Source: Pseudomonas putida W15Oct28 (GTDB lineage: Bacteria; Pseudomonadota; Gammaproteobacteria; Pseudomonadales; Pseudomonadaceae). Taken from it: a stretch of DNA of 64,000 bases. The notes under the pieces were generated by a model that worked only from the letters and a program-made list of their open reading frames with translations, did not search any database and was not told the origin of the DNA. Every line of letters starts with the position of its first letter. The first letter of the stretch is position 1. A program made the position numbers and the translations under genes. Where the stretch lies: NCBI RefSeq assembly GCF_000708715.2, contig NZ_JENB01000022.1, positions 1-64,000 of the forward strand, written 5' to 3'. Below, one piece after another: positions 50,171-59,960 of this stretch.

Positions 50171-51019
50171 TCACAGGCTCAATCGCATGGACAGGTCCAC
50201 TGCTTTCACATCCTTGGTCATGGCACCAATCGAGATGTAGTCCACGCCAGTCTCGGCAATCACCCGCAGGGTCGTTTCGTTGACCCCGCCGCTGGCCTCC
50301 AGCTTGGCCTTGCCGGCGTTGATGCGCACCGCTTCGCGCATTTCGTCCAGGTTCAGCTCGTCGAGCATGATGATGTCTGCACCCGCTGCCAGCGCCTCGC
50401 GCAGTTCATCCAGGCTTTCCACTTCGATCTCTACCGGCTTGCCCGGCGCAATACGGTGCGCCGCGGTTACGGCCTCGGCCACACCACCGCTGGCGGCGAT
50501 GTGGTTTTCCTTGATCAGGAAGGCGTCGTACAAGCCGATGCGGTGGTTGTCGCAGCCGCCACAAGTCACCGCGTACTTCTGCGCCAGACGCAGGCCGGGC
50601 AGGGTTTTGCGGGTGTCCAGCAGGCGCACCTGGGTGCCTTCCACCAGGTCGGCCAGGAAGCGCGCACGGGTAGCGACCCCCGACAGCATCTGCAGGAAGT
50701 TCAGCGCGCTGCGCTCACCGCTGAGCAACGAGCGGGCCGGGCCTTCCAGGTGAAACAGCGGCTGGTTGGCCGTGGCGCGATCACCGTCGGCCACCTGCCA
50801 GTGCACGGCCACGCGCGCGTCGAGCTGGCGGAACACGGCGTCGACCCAGGCAGTGCCGGCAATCACGCAGTCTTCGCGGGTGATGATGGTCGCCTTGGCC
50901 AGGCGCTCGGCCGGGATCAGTTGCGCGGTGATGTCGCCACTGCCGATGTCCTCCAACAGTGCGCGGCGCACGTTGGCTTCGATTTCAGCGGTCAGGTCGG
51001 CAAGGCGTAGGTTCGGCAT
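50171..51019 (-). CDS. nadC: Nicotinate-nucleotide pyrophosphorylase (quinolinate phosphoribosyltransferase)
   Basis: Converts quinolinate and PRPP to nicotinate mononucleotide in NAD synthesis. The 282-residue form starts MPNLRLADLTAEIEANV. The conserved RKTLPGLRLAQKYAVTCGGCDNHRIGLYDAFLIKENH block (about 138-173) binds quinolinate and PRPP. The start at 51019 is preferred over 51031, which gives MEPTMP. Confidence 0.96.
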   Translation of the reverse strand: MPNLRLADLTAEIEANVRRALLEDIGSGDITAQLIPAERLAKATIITREDCVIAGTAWVDAVFRQLDARVAVHWQVADGDRATANQPLFHLEGPARSLLSGERSALNFLQMLSGVATRARFLADLVEGTQVRLLDTRKTLPGLRLAQKYAVTCGGCDNHRIGLYDAFLIKENHIAASGGVAEAVTAAHRIAPGKPVEIEVESLDELREALAAGADIIMLDELNLDEMREAVRINAGKAKLEASGGVNETTLRVIAETGVDYISIGAMTKDVKAVDLSMRLSL

Positions 51020-51261
51020 GGTCGGCTCCACAAGCTAGATGCCGGCGATTATAGGGCAGGGGGCCGATGTGTACAGCCGCCCCGGCCATGACCTTTGGTC
51101 GGTCTTCGTGAGCAATGACTGCAATCGAGGGTCATTAGCCCGTCCATGAATCGGCGCTGGCAGCTGTGCGATTTTTTACCGATAATGGCGACCAGTATTT
51201 GGCGTCATAGCTTTGACGATTCCCAGCCCCGTCGGGCATGACACCCTGCAAGGAGTCCAGG

Positions 51262-53418
51262 ATGCAAAAAGAAGGCAAGGTGGTGCCCTTGGCGGCAGCC
51301 ATCGACCGAGGGGGGCGTACGCCTCTGCCTTGCCTTCCGGTATTGCTCCTGCAGGTGCGCGACAAGGCTGCGCTGCAATTGCGCCAGGGCTTGCAGGCGC
51401 TGTTCGACAATGCCGACGACACCCTGTTCGAGATGGCCGACAAGGCTGTTGAACGCTGCGACCAGAACCTGTACTTCGAGGCCATGCGCGACCTGCGCCT
51501 GAAGCGCAAAAGTATCGAACGCGGCTTCCTCGATACCTTCTATGACACCTACGCCCGCATCGGCCAGGTAGACCTGATGGCGCATCCGGCCGAACCGGGC
51601 AACCTGCGCAGCAAGGTTCAACTTGAGCGGGCGGCGGCCATCGAAGGCATGGTTGCGCGGGTGCTGTCACGCGATGGCATTGCCCTGCAGCAACTGGGCC
51701 TGCGTTTGCAGGCCTTGCTCGACCGCCCCGTGCATGAGCAGCGCAACCCGCTGGGCCCAGCAGCGTTGTGCGGCTACTTCCTCGAAGCTGGCCGTAATCT
51801 GGGGGTTGGCCTGAGGGTCAAACTGGTTCTGCTCAAGCTTTTCGAGCGCTATGTCTTGCGCGATGCCGATGTCATCTATGCCGAAGCCAACCAGCTGTTG
51901 GCCGCCGCCGGTGTGCTGCCGGAGTTGCAACCGGCCCCGCGCCGTCGCGCCGAAGACCGGCGCATGAGGGCAGGGCGAGGGCCGGCAAACCAAGGCCAGG
52001 AAGTGGGGGCGGATGCGGCAGGCCAGGCCTTCTTTGCCTCGTTGCAAACCTTGCTGGCCCCGGCACGCGGGCAGTTCGCACCACGATTGCAGGCGGTGGC
52101 TGCCGCCCAGTCGATCAGCACCGCGGACCTGGTACGCCTGCTTTCGCATTTGCAGCGCTACGTGCCCGCTACCGGCGAGACTGATGATTTCGAACTCGGC
52201 CAACAGCTTGAACAATTGCTGCTGCGCGTCAGTGTGCGCAGCGGCACGCGCCGGCGAATCGCCGTGGCCGACGAGGACATGATCAACCTGGTTGGCCTGC
52301 TGTTCGCCTGTATTCAAGGCGACGACAACCTGCCGGCCAGCCTGCGTGGGTTGATCGTCCGCCTGCATATCCCGCTGCTCAAGGTGGCCCTGCTGGACAA
52401 GGGGCTGTTCAGCCGGGCCAGCCACCCTGCACGCCGGTTGCTCAACGAAATCGCTGGCGCAGCCATTGGCTGGGAGTGCGGGGGCGATGGCCTGCGCGAT
52501 AGCCTGCAATTGCGGGTAGAGCGCATCGTCCAGCGCCTGATCAATGACTTTGCCGAAGATGCCGGCCTGTTTGCCGAATTGCTCGATGAGTTCCTTGCGT
52601 TCAACCAGGAGGAGCGCCGGCGCAACGAGTTGCTTGAGCAACGCACGCGCGACGCCGAAGAAGGGCGCGCCCGTGCCCTGCAGGCCCGGCAGCAGGTGCA
52701 GCGGGTGCTCAACCAGCGCCTGCGTGGCCGGGTATTGCCCCTGGTGGTGGTGCAAATGCTGGTACAGGCCTGGAGCCAGGTGCTGCTGCTGGCCTGGCTC
52801 AAGCAGGGTGAGGCCTCCCAGGCCTGGCGGGATGGCTTGCAGACGGTGGACACGCTATTGGTCACTATCACCCCCGGGCATGAGCCGCAAACCCTGTTGC
52901 AGCAGGTACCGGGCCTGCTCAAGGCGCTGCGCGATGGCTTGGCCAGCGTGGCCCTGAATTCGGCGGCAACCCGTGAGTTCTTCCTGCAACTGGAGCAACT
53001 GCACCTGCGTGCCTGCGCAGGCGCTGAGCCAGCGGTTGGCCATGGCCAACCCTTGGCCGAAGTGCTGGTGGACGAAGATATCGTGCTGGCGATTGCCGAA
53101 GAACCGTCCTGCGCGCCCTTGCACGTTGCCGATGGCCAGGCAGCAGCGTTGCGGCAGGTGCAGCGCTTGCGCATCGGTACCTGGGTTGAAGTACTTGATG
53201 ACGACGAACCGCTGCGCTGCAAGCTGGTGGCGCACATCGACAGCAGCGACAGGCTGGTGTTTGCCAACCGCACCGGCATGAAGGTGCGCGAGTGGAACGG
53301 CGCCGGCCTGGCGCAGGCGCTACACCGGGGAGACGTACGGGTGCTGGATGGCGGGTTGCTGTTCGAGCGGGCGCTGGAGGCGGTGCTTGACGGGCTGCGG
53401 CAGCCGCAGGTGCGGTAG
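51262..53418 (+). CDS. DUF1631 domain protein
   Basis: A 718-residue cytoplasmic protein of unknown function, mostly alpha-helical. The N-terminus MQKEGKVVPLAAAIDRG follows AAGGAGTCCAG. The central part (DLMAHPAEPGNLRSKVQLERAAAIEGMV) and the C-terminal PilZ-like beta region (QRLRIGTWVEVLDDDEPLRCKLVAHIDSSDRLVFANRTGMKVREW) are visible, the latter resembling a cyclic-di-GMP-type barrel without its canonical RxxxR binding motif. It stands alone before ampD. Confidence 0.82.
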   Translation: MQKEGKVVPLAAAIDRGGRTPLPCLPVLLLQVRDKAALQLRQGLQALFDNADDTLFEMADKAVERCDQNLYFEAMRDLRLKRKSIERGFLDTFYDTYARIGQVDLMAHPAEPGNLRSKVQLERAAAIEGMVARVLSRDGIALQQLGLRLQALLDRPVHEQRNPLGPAALCGYFLEAGRNLGVGLRVKLVLLKLFERYVLRDADVIYAEANQLLAAAGVLPELQPAPRRRAEDRRMRAGRGPANQGQEVGADAAGQAFFASLQTLLAPARGQFAPRLQAVAAAQSISTADLVRLLSHLQRYVPATGETDDFELGQQLEQLLLRVSVRSGTRRRIAVADEDMINLVGLLFACIQGDDNLPASLRGLIVRLHIPLLKVALLDKGLFSRASHPARRLLNEIAGAAIGWECGGDGLRDSLQLRVERIVQRLINDFAEDAGLFAELLDEFLAFNQEERRRNELLEQRTRDAEEGRARALQARQQVQRVLNQRLRGRVLPLVVVQMLVQAWSQVLLLAWLKQGEASQAWRDGLQTVDTLLVTITPGHEPQTLLQQVPGLLKALRDGLASVALNSAATREFFLQLEQLHLRACAGAEPAVGHGQPLAEVLVDEDIVLAIAEEPSCAPLHVADGQAAALRQVQRLRIGTWVEVLDDDEPLRCKLVAHIDSSDRLVFANRTGMKVREWNGAGLAQALHRGDVRVLDGGLLFERALEAVLDGLRQPQVR

Positions 53419-53506
53419 CCGGCAACATTACAATCATTCACATGCAAACGGTGTTGGCGGCAGGGCATACTGTGGTTCTGTTCAAGGCGCTTTCAGGATT
53501 TGCCCC

Positions 53507-54079
53507 ATGCAATTGGACCGTGCCACTGGCTGGTTCCACGGAATCGGAATCACCCACTGCCCCTCGCCGAACTTCAATGCCCGCCCCGAAGGCGAAGTGG
53601 TTTCACTGCTGGTGATCCACAACATCAGCCTGCCGCCGGCCTGCTTTGGTACCGGCAAGGTGCAGCAGTTCTTCCAGAACCGCCTGGACCCTAACGAACA
53701 CCCTTATTTCGCCAGCATCAGCCAGCTGACCGTGTCGGCGCACCTGTTCGTCGAGCGTGACGGGGCGGTGACCCAGTTCGTGTCGTTGCTGGAGCGCGCC
53801 TGGCACGCGGGTGTGTCGTGCTTCGACGGGCGCGAAGGCTGCAACGATTTCTCCATCGGCATCGAGCTGGAAGGCACCGACGACCTGCCCTATACCGATG
53901 CCCAGTACGGCGTGCTGGAGCAGCTTACCCGGCACATTCGCAGCGCCTGGCCGGCCATCGATCTGGGCCGCATTCAGGGCCACAGCGACATTGCCCCGCA
54001 ACGCAAGACCGACCCTGGCCCGTCCTTCGATTGGCCGCGCTACCGCGAAGCGTTGCTGCACAACGAGGACAAGGCATGA
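53507..54079 (+). CDS. ampD: 1,6-anhydro-N-acetylmuramyl-L-alanine amidase
   Basis: A cytoplasmic zinc amidase that trims recycled anhydro-muropeptides; its loss derepresses AmpC beta-lactamase. The 190-residue protein has the family zinc ligands: His in SLLVIHNISLP, His in AWHAGVSCF and Asp in GHSDIAPQRKTDPGP. The start at 53507 follows AGGATTTGCCCC. It overlaps ampE by 4 bases. Confidence 0.95.
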   Translation: MQLDRATGWFHGIGITHCPSPNFNARPEGEVVSLLVIHNISLPPACFGTGKVQQFFQNRLDPNEHPYFASISQLTVSAHLFVERDGAVTQFVSLLERAWHAGVSCFDGREGCNDFSIGIELEGTDDLPYTDAQYGVLEQLTRHIRSAWPAIDLGRIQGHSDIAPQRKTDPGPSFDWPRYREALLHNEDKA

Positions 54080-54906
54080 GTTTTCTGGTGTTGTTGCTGG
54101 CGCTGTGGGTCGAGAAGTTTTCGGCCCTGCGCCATCAAGTGCAGCGTGATGGGTTCTTTCTTGGCGAGCTGGTACGCCTGGAGCGCAGCGGCAAGGTGCA
54201 GCCCTGGTGGACGCTGGCCGTCCTGGTGTTGGCACCGGTAGCGCTGCTGGTGTTGCTGCTGCATGTGCTGCAACCGGTGGCCTATGGGCTGTTGGCCTTG
54301 CCGGTGCATCTGCTGGTGCTGGTCTACAGCCTGGGCCGTGGCGATGCCAAGGCGTCGCTGGGCCCGTTCCGTGATGCCTGGCGGCGCGGTGATGATCAAG
54401 CGGCACTGCATGTTGCAGAGCGCGACCTGGGCGTGGTGGCGGACGAGCCGCATAGCCTGTTGGTGCGTGTGCAGGGCAACCTGCTGTGGCAGGTGTACCA
54501 AGGCTTTTTCGCGGTGATCTTCTGGTATTTCGTGCTGGGCCCTGGTGCCGCGCTGGCTTATCGCTTGCTGGCGCTGTGCGGCGAGCACAGCCAGCAGCCT
54601 GCGTTGAAGGCGCGGGCCGAACAGCTGCGGCACATCATGGACTGGCTGCCGGTTCGCTTGATGGCGTTGAGCTTTGCGCTGGTGGGCAACTTCCTTGCAG
54701 TGACCCGGGTGATGCTGCACGAGGTGCTCAACTGGCACATCAGCGCTGCCCACCTGGTGGCGCGGGTGGGGCGTATTGCCGATGATATTCCCGATGAAGA
54801 AGACAGCCAGCGTGGGTTGGGCCGGCTGGACAGCCTGTGGGAGCTGCTGCTGCGCTGTGCGGTGTTGTGGTATGCCGGGTTTGCGCTGTGGACCGTACTC
54901 GTCTGA
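54076..54906 (+). CDS. ampE: Regulatory signalling modulator AmpE
   Basis: A 276-residue inner-membrane protein paired with AmpD. It starts MSFLVLLLALWVEKFSALRHQVQRDG and has three to four membrane spans (LAVLVLAPVALLVLLLHVLQ, VIFWYFVLGPGAALAYRLLA, and a C-terminal one). Function in sensing is still vague. The ATGA overlap with ampD couples the two. Confidence 0.92.
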   Translation: MSFLVLLLALWVEKFSALRHQVQRDGFFLGELVRLERSGKVQPWWTLAVLVLAPVALLVLLLHVLQPVAYGLLALPVHLLVLVYSLGRGDAKASLGPFRDAWRRGDDQAALHVAERDLGVVADEPHSLLVRVQGNLLWQVYQGFFAVIFWYFVLGPGAALAYRLLALCGEHSQQPALKARAEQLRHIMDWLPVRLMALSFALVGNFLAVTRVMLHEVLNWHISAAHLVARVGRIADDIPDEEDSQRGLGRLDSLWELLLRCAVLWYAGFALWTVLV

Positions 54907-54922
54907 AGCCAGCCGCATCCCC

Positions 54923-55028
54923 CTTGTGTCGCGATAGGGCCGCAGAGCGGCCCCAGCAATCCAAGCGGCGAAGCTGAAAATCTGGGGCTGCTATGCAGCC
55001 CTATCGCGACGCAAGGCCGCTCCCACAT
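54923..55028. repeat. REP pair, tail to tail, between ampE and tatD
   Basis: CTTGTGTCGCGATAGGGCCGCAGAGCGGCCCC and GGGGCTGCTATGCAGCCC...GCAAGGCCGCTCCCACA bound a spacer of about 30 bases. Confidence 0.8.
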
Positions 55029-55048
55029 AAAGCGCGTTCACCGGAGTT

Positions 55049-55825
55049 TCACCAGCCAAACAACTCGCAAGCATTGCGGCTGCTAGCCTCAGCCAGCTCC
55101 CCGACATCAACACCCATTACCTCGGCCAGCGCCCCGGCAATCTCCGGCAGATGCTCCGGGCTATTGCGCACGCCCGGGTACATCACCGGCGCCATATCCG
55201 GCGCATCGGTCTCCAGCACCACACTCTCCAACGGCAGCCGCGCCAGGGTCTTGCGCAGCCGCAGCGCCTGCGGCCAGGTGCCGGCACCGCCAAGCCCAAG
55301 CCGAAAGCCTAGCTTGATGTATTCGCGCGCTTCTTCGTAACTGCCGGCAAACGCATGGATCACGCCCGCCCGCGCCGGTTTGTAGCGCTTGAGGGTGGCG
55401 ATTACCTGGGCATGGCTGCGGCGCACGTGCAATAGCGCGGGCAGGCCGAAGTCGCAGGCCATTTGCAGTTGCGCTTCAAACAGGTCCTGTTGGCGGGTTT
55501 TGTCCAGGTCTTCGAGGTAGTAGTCCAGGCCAAACTCGCCCACGGCGCACAGCCGTGGGTCGCCATGCAGGCGCTCCAGCCATTCGCGCAATTGCACCAG
55601 GTGCTCCGGGCGATGCTGGTCGAGGTACACCGGGTGCAGGCCGAGTGCCGCGAACAGGCGCTGATCGGTGCAGGCGAGGTCCCACACCCGCTGGAAATTC
55701 GCCTGGTACACCCCCAGCACCAACATCCGTTCCACCCCGCGTGCCGCCGCGTTGGCCAGCAGCTGCGGGCGGTCGGCGTCGAAATCCGGGAAGTCCAGGT
55801 GGGTGTGGGTGTCGATCAGGCGCAT
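55049..55825 (-). CDS. tatD: TatD-family metal-dependent DNase
   Basis: A 258-residue TIM-barrel hydrolase with the family ligands: DTHTHLDF at residues 5-12, GEFGLDYYLED (about 95) and the His/Asp residues of HVRRSHAQV, AFAG and VVLETDAPD. TatD-like nucleases act as 3' to 5' exonucleases in DNA repair. Usual tag is TatD or YcfH-like; the exact paralogue is uncertain. The stop is 2 bases before the fruR stop region's start codon area. Confidence 0.9.
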   Translation of the reverse strand: MRLIDTHTHLDFPDFDADRPQLLANAAARGVERMLVLGVYQANFQRVWDLACTDQRLFAALGLHPVYLDQHRPEHLVQLREWLERLHGDPRLCAVGEFGLDYYLEDLDKTRQQDLFEAQLQMACDFGLPALLHVRRSHAQVIATLKRYKPARAGVIHAFAGSYEEAREYIKLGFRLGLGGAGTWPQALRLRKTLARLPLESVVLETDAPDMAPVMYPGVRNSPEHLPEIAGALAEVMGVDVGELAEASSRNACELFGW

Positions 55826-55827
55826 GT

Positions 55828-56823
55828 TCAGGCCGCCGTGATGCGCTGCTTGAAGGTGCGGCCCACGGCATGCACGCCCGGTTCGTAGCGTTTTTCCTCG
55901 ATTGCGGCCAGCGCCAGTTCCAGCGCGGTGGCGGCAATCAGGCCATGCTGCTGGGCCATGGCATTGACCGGCAGTGGCAGGAAGTCGAGCAACTGGTTGT
56001 CGCCGAAGGTGCCCAGCTGCAACTGGCGCGAGTCGGCAGGGCGCGCCTGCAGGGTGTCGAACACCCCTTGCAGCAACACGTACGAGGTGGTCACCAGGGC
56101 ATCCGGCAGGCCGCCCAGGTCATGGATAAGCTGTTGCATCAGGCGTTGGCCGCACTCACGGCTGAACGCTTCGCCCTGGTAGCGACGGACGTCACCGGCA
56201 TAGCCTTGCAGGGCTTCGTCGAACCCGCCGGCACGTGCCTGGCTGACCGACAGCTCGGGTCGTGCGCCAATCAGGGCAATGCTGCGTGGGGCTGCGCTGA
56301 GCAGGCTGGTGGCCAGTTGGCGGCTGGCATCGCGATCATCGCTGATCACCGAGCAGAAGTGCGCAGGGTCCAGGCGGCGGTCGATGGCGATCACCGGCAG
56401 GCCTTTGTCCTGCAAATCGCGGTAGCTGTCGTCTTCCGGCGGCAGGCAGCTGGCGACAAACAAGGCATCGCAACGGCGCGCGCGGAACAGCTGCTGCAAC
56501 TGGCGCTCGCTGTCGGGCTGGTCGTCGCTGCTGGCGATCAGCAACTGGTAGCCACGGGCGCGGGCGCCTTGCTCCAGCTGCTTGGCGATGCGGGCGTAGC
56601 TGGGGTTCTCCAGATCCGGGAGAATGAAGCCCAGGGTGCGGGTGTGTCGGCTGCGCAGGCCAGCGGCCTGCGGGTTGGGTGTGAAGCCGTGGGCTTCGAC
56701 CACCGCGCGCACCCGTTCGACAGTACTGCTGCTAATGCGCTGCTGTTCAGCCTTGCCGTTGATGACGTAGCTGGCCGTGGTCACGGACACACCGGCCAGA
56801 CGGGCGATATCGCTGAGTTTCAC
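55828..56823 (-). CDS. fruR: Fructose repressor FruR/Cra (LacI family)
   Basis: A 331-residue LacI-type regulator. The N-terminal helix-turn-helix VKLSDIARLAGVSVTTASYVINGKAE is recognised with a GTG start at 56823 preceded by AAGGAAAATTCG; an upstream ATG gives an implausible extension. The periplasmic-binding-like effector domain follows (TLGFILPDLENPSYARIAKQLEQ, about 60). In P. putida it binds fructose-1-phosphate and represses fruBKA. It is divergent from fruB and the operator lies between. Confidence 0.93.
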   Translation of the reverse strand: MKLSDIARLAGVSVTTASYVINGKAEQQRISSSTVERVRAVVEAHGFTPNPQAAGLRSRHTRTLGFILPDLENPSYARIAKQLEQGARARGYQLLIASSDDQPDSERQLQQLFRARRCDALFVASCLPPEDDSYRDLQDKGLPVIAIDRRLDPAHFCSVISDDRDASRQLATSLLSAAPRSIALIGARPELSVSQARAGGFDEALQGYAGDVRRYQGEAFSRECGQRLMQQLIHDLGGLPDALVTTSYVLLQGVFDTLQARPADSRQLQLGTFGDNQLLDFLPLPVNAMAQQHGLIAATALELALAAIEEKRYEPGVHAVGRTFKQRITAA

Positions 56824-56980
56824 CGAATTTTCCTTGTTATTTCCGGGGCTGGCTCTGAGGCCGGACCGGGTATTTTGACCCGGCGCTGGCGCCATGCGCA
56901 GACGACCATTGTCGCAATTGTCCGACAGGATGGGGCTTTTTACCGGGCAGATTATCGAGTAACGTGGCCGTCTGGTCAGA

Positions 56981-56992
56981 TTAAACGTTTCA
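56981..56992. promoter_or_regulatory. Cra/FruR operator of the fructose operon
   Basis: TTAAACGTTTCA, identical to the operator reported for the P. putida fruB promoter as I recall it. It is imperfectly palindromic (TTAAACGTTT), lies 116 bases upstream of fruB and 158 upstream of fruR, and could regulate both. Confidence 0.88.
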
Positions 56993-57107
56993 GCTGCCGA
57001 ATTTTCTGCCTCGGCTGCCATCTGTGCAAGGCTGTTGAACTGGCCCTTCATGTGAATTTCACAACAATACTCCAGTACCCGACCGGGAACTGCAAAAGGA
57101 GAAGGTC

Positions 57108-59960
57108 ATGCTCGAACTCGCCAAGGAGCAGATAGCCATGGGCCAGACGGCCGCCGACAAGGCCGAGGCGTTGCGCCTGCTGGCGGACCGGCTGGTTGCT
57201 GATGGCCTTGTCGCGCAGGGGTACCTGCAGGGGCTGCAGGACCGCGAGGCGCAAGGCTCCACCTTCCTTGGCCAGGGCATTGCCATCCCCCATGGCACCC
57301 CGCAAACCCGTGACCTGGTATATGCCACCGGCGTGCGCCTGTTGCAGTTTCCCGAGGGCGTGGACTGGGGCGACGGGCAAATGGTCTACCTGGCCATCGG
57401 TATCGCCGCCCGTTCCGACGAACACCTGCGCTTGCTGCAACTGCTGACCCGCGCCCTGGGCGAGACCGACCTGGCCGAGGCGCTGCGCCGGGCCAGTTCC
57501 GCCGAAGCGCTGCTCAAGCTGCTGCAAGGCGCCCCGCAAGAGCTGGCGCTGGATGCGCAACTGGTCGGCCTGAACCTGCCGGCTGAAGACTTCGACGAAC
57601 TGGCCTGGCGCGGTGCCCGCCTGTTGCAGCGCGCCGACTGCGTCGACAGCGGTTTTGCCGCTGTGCTGCAGCAGGCCGAGCCACTGCCACTGGGCGAGGG
57701 CTTGTGGTGGCTGCACAGCGAGCGCCAGGTGCGCCAGCCGGGCCTGGCTTTTATTACCCCGCAACAGCCGCTGCGTTACCGCGACCAGCCGCTTAATGGC
57801 CTGTTCTGCCTGGCCAGCCTTGGCGCTGCTCACCAGGCCCTGCTTGAGCGCCTGTGTGAAGTGCTGATCGAAGGCCGCGGGCAAATGCTCTATCAGGCCA
57901 CCAGCAGCCGTGCAGTGCTGGAAGTGCTGGGCGGCGAGGTGCCAGCAGACTGGCCCAGCGCGCGCATCGTGCTGGCGAACCCGCATGGCTTGCATGCCCG
58001 CCCGGCCAAGGTGCTGGCGCAACTGGCGAAAGGCTTTGAAGGGGAAATCCGTATACGCCTGGTCGACAGTGCGCAGCCGGCGGTGTCGGTGAAGAGCCTG
58101 AGCAAGCTGCTCAGCCTCGGCGCCCGTCGTGGCCAGGCCCTGGAACTGGTGGCCGAGCCGGGTATCGCCGCCGATGCCTTGCCGGTGCTGCTGGCCGCCA
58201 TCGAACAAGGCCTGGGTGAAGAGGTGGAGCCGCTGCCGCAAAGTGCGGAGCCCGTTGCCAGTGTTGCCGCCCAGGTGCTGCAAGCCCCCGCGGCCGGTAG
58301 CCGCGTTCAGGGCGTGGGCGCTGCCCCCGGCATTGCCAGTGGCCCTGCGCATGTGTGTGTCGAGCGTGAGTTCGACTACCCCCTGCGCGGCGAGTCCTGT
58401 GCCCAGGAACGGCAAAAGCTGCGCCAGGCCCTGGCAACCGTGGACAGTGAACTGCAGGCCTTGGTCCAGCGCAGCGACAAGGCCATTGGCGAGATTTTCG
58501 TCACTCACCAGGAAATGCTCGCCGACCCGGCTCTGACCGATGATGTCGAGCAGCGCCTTGCCCAGGGGGAAAGCGCGGCGGCGGCGTGGATGGCAGTGAT
58601 CGAGGCCGCGGCCCGCCAGCAGGAGGCGTTGCACGATGCCCTGCTGGCCGAGCGCGCCGCCGACTTGCGCGACATCGGCCGCCGCGTGCTGGCGCAGTTG
58701 TGCGGTGTGCACGCCCAGGCTGAGCCCGAGCAACCGTACGTACTGGTGATGACCGAAGTTGGCCCGTCCGACGTCGCCCGGCTGGACCCAAACCGGGTCG
58801 CCGGTATTGTCACTGCACAGGGTGGTGCCACCGCCCACAGCGCCATTGTCGCCCGTGCCTTGGGCATCCCGGCCGTGGTCGGCGCGGGGGCAGCGATCCT
58901 GTTGCTGGAAGCTGGCACACCATTGCTGCTGGATGGCCAGCGCGGCGTGGTCAGCGTGGCACCGCCGGAGGATGAATTGCAACGCGCCCTGGCCGAGCGT
59001 GATGCGCGTGAACAGCGTTTGCAGGCCGCCTGGGCCAACCGTTTTGAACCGGCCGTCACCCGCGATGGCCATGCCGTGGAAGTGTTCGCCAATATCGGTG
59101 AGAGCAGCGGTATCGCCAAGGTGGTGGAGCAGGGCGCCGAAGGTGTGGGCTTGCTGCGCACCGAACTGATTTTCATGGCCCACCCCCAGGCCCCGGACGT
59201 GGCCACCCAGGAGGCCGAGTACCGACGCGTGCTTGATGGCCTGGGCGGGCGGCCGCTGGTGGTGCGCACCCTCGATGTCGGCGGCGACAAGCCGCTGCCA
59301 TACTGGCCGATCACCGCCGAGGAAAACCCCTTCCTCGGCGTGCGCGGCATACGCCTGACCTTGCAACGCCCGCAGGTGATGGAAGACCAGCTGCGCGCCT
59401 TGCTCAGGGCCGCCGACCAGCGCCCGCTGCGCATCATGTTCCCGATGGTGGGCCAGGTGCATGAGTGGCGCGAGGCGCGGGCCATGGTCGAGCGCCTGCG
59501 TGCAGAAATTCCGGTGGATGACCTGCAACTGGGCATCATGGTCGAGGTGCCTTCGGCCGCTCTGCTGGCCGCGCAACTGGCGCGCGAAGTGGACTTCTTC
59601 AGTATCGGCACCAACGACCTGACCCAATACACCCTGGCCATCGACCGCGGCCACCCCAGCCTTTCGGCCCAGGCCGACGGCCTGCACCCGGCGGTATTGA
59701 GCCTGATCGACATGACCGTGCGCGCCGCCCATGCCCACGGCAAATGGGTGGGCGTGTGCGGCGAGCTGGCGGCCGACCCGCAGGCGGTGCCTGTGTTGCT
59801 GGGGCTGGACGTGGACGAACTCAGCGTGTCCGCGCGCAGCATCGCCGAAGTCAAGGCCCTGGTTCGCCAGGCCGATCATCAGACGGCCCGCGCCCTGGCG
59901 CGCGAGGCCCTGCAACAAGACAGCGCCGCAGCGGTTCGCGCGCTGGTGGAGCGTTACTGA
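57108..59960 (+). CDS. fruB: Fructose PTS multiphosphoryl transfer protein (EIIA-HPr-EI)
   Basis: A 950-residue fusion. The EIIA domain (about 1-145) has phospho-histidine His62 in GQGIAIPHGTPQ. The HPr domain (about 285-370) has ANPHGLHARPAKVL with the acceptor His in GLHARPA. The EI domain (about 400-950) has GGATAHSAIVARALGIPAVVG with the PEP-phosphorylated His and a PEP-binding C-terminus with GTNDLTQYTLAIDRGH. PEP phosphate passes through all three domains to FruA. First gene of the fruBKA operon; fruK begins at the base after its stop. Confidence 0.97.
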   Translation: MLELAKEQIAMGQTAADKAEALRLLADRLVADGLVAQGYLQGLQDREAQGSTFLGQGIAIPHGTPQTRDLVYATGVRLLQFPEGVDWGDGQMVYLAIGIAARSDEHLRLLQLLTRALGETDLAEALRRASSAEALLKLLQGAPQELALDAQLVGLNLPAEDFDELAWRGARLLQRADCVDSGFAAVLQQAEPLPLGEGLWWLHSERQVRQPGLAFITPQQPLRYRDQPLNGLFCLASLGAAHQALLERLCEVLIEGRGQMLYQATSSRAVLEVLGGEVPADWPSARIVLANPHGLHARPAKVLAQLAKGFEGEIRIRLVDSAQPAVSVKSLSKLLSLGARRGQALELVAEPGIAADALPVLLAAIEQGLGEEVEPLPQSAEPVASVAAQVLQAPAAGSRVQGVGAAPGIASGPAHVCVEREFDYPLRGESCAQERQKLRQALATVDSELQALVQRSDKAIGEIFVTHQEMLADPALTDDVEQRLAQGESAAAAWMAVIEAAARQQEALHDALLAERAADLRDIGRRVLAQLCGVHAQAEPEQPYVLVMTEVGPSDVARLDPNRVAGIVTAQGGATAHSAIVARALGIPAVVGAGAAILLLEAGTPLLLDGQRGVVSVAPPEDELQRALAERDAREQRLQAAWANRFEPAVTRDGHAVEVFANIGESSGIAKVVEQGAEGVGLLRTELIFMAHPQAPDVATQEAEYRRVLDGLGGRPLVVRTLDVGGDKPLPYWPITAEENPFLGVRGIRLTLQRPQVMEDQLRALLRAADQRPLRIMFPMVGQVHEWREARAMVERLRAEIPVDDLQLGIMVEVPSAALLAAQLAREVDFFSIGTNDLTQYTLAIDRGHPSLSAQADGLHPAVLSLIDMTVRAAHAHGKWVGVCGELAADPQAVPVLLGLDVDELSVSARSIAEVKALVRQADHQTARALAREALQQDSAAAVRALVERY

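Noticed and set aside
51070..51075. TGTACA hexamer as another PplR site
   Set aside because: No second half-site 12 bases away, so it does not meet the consensus.
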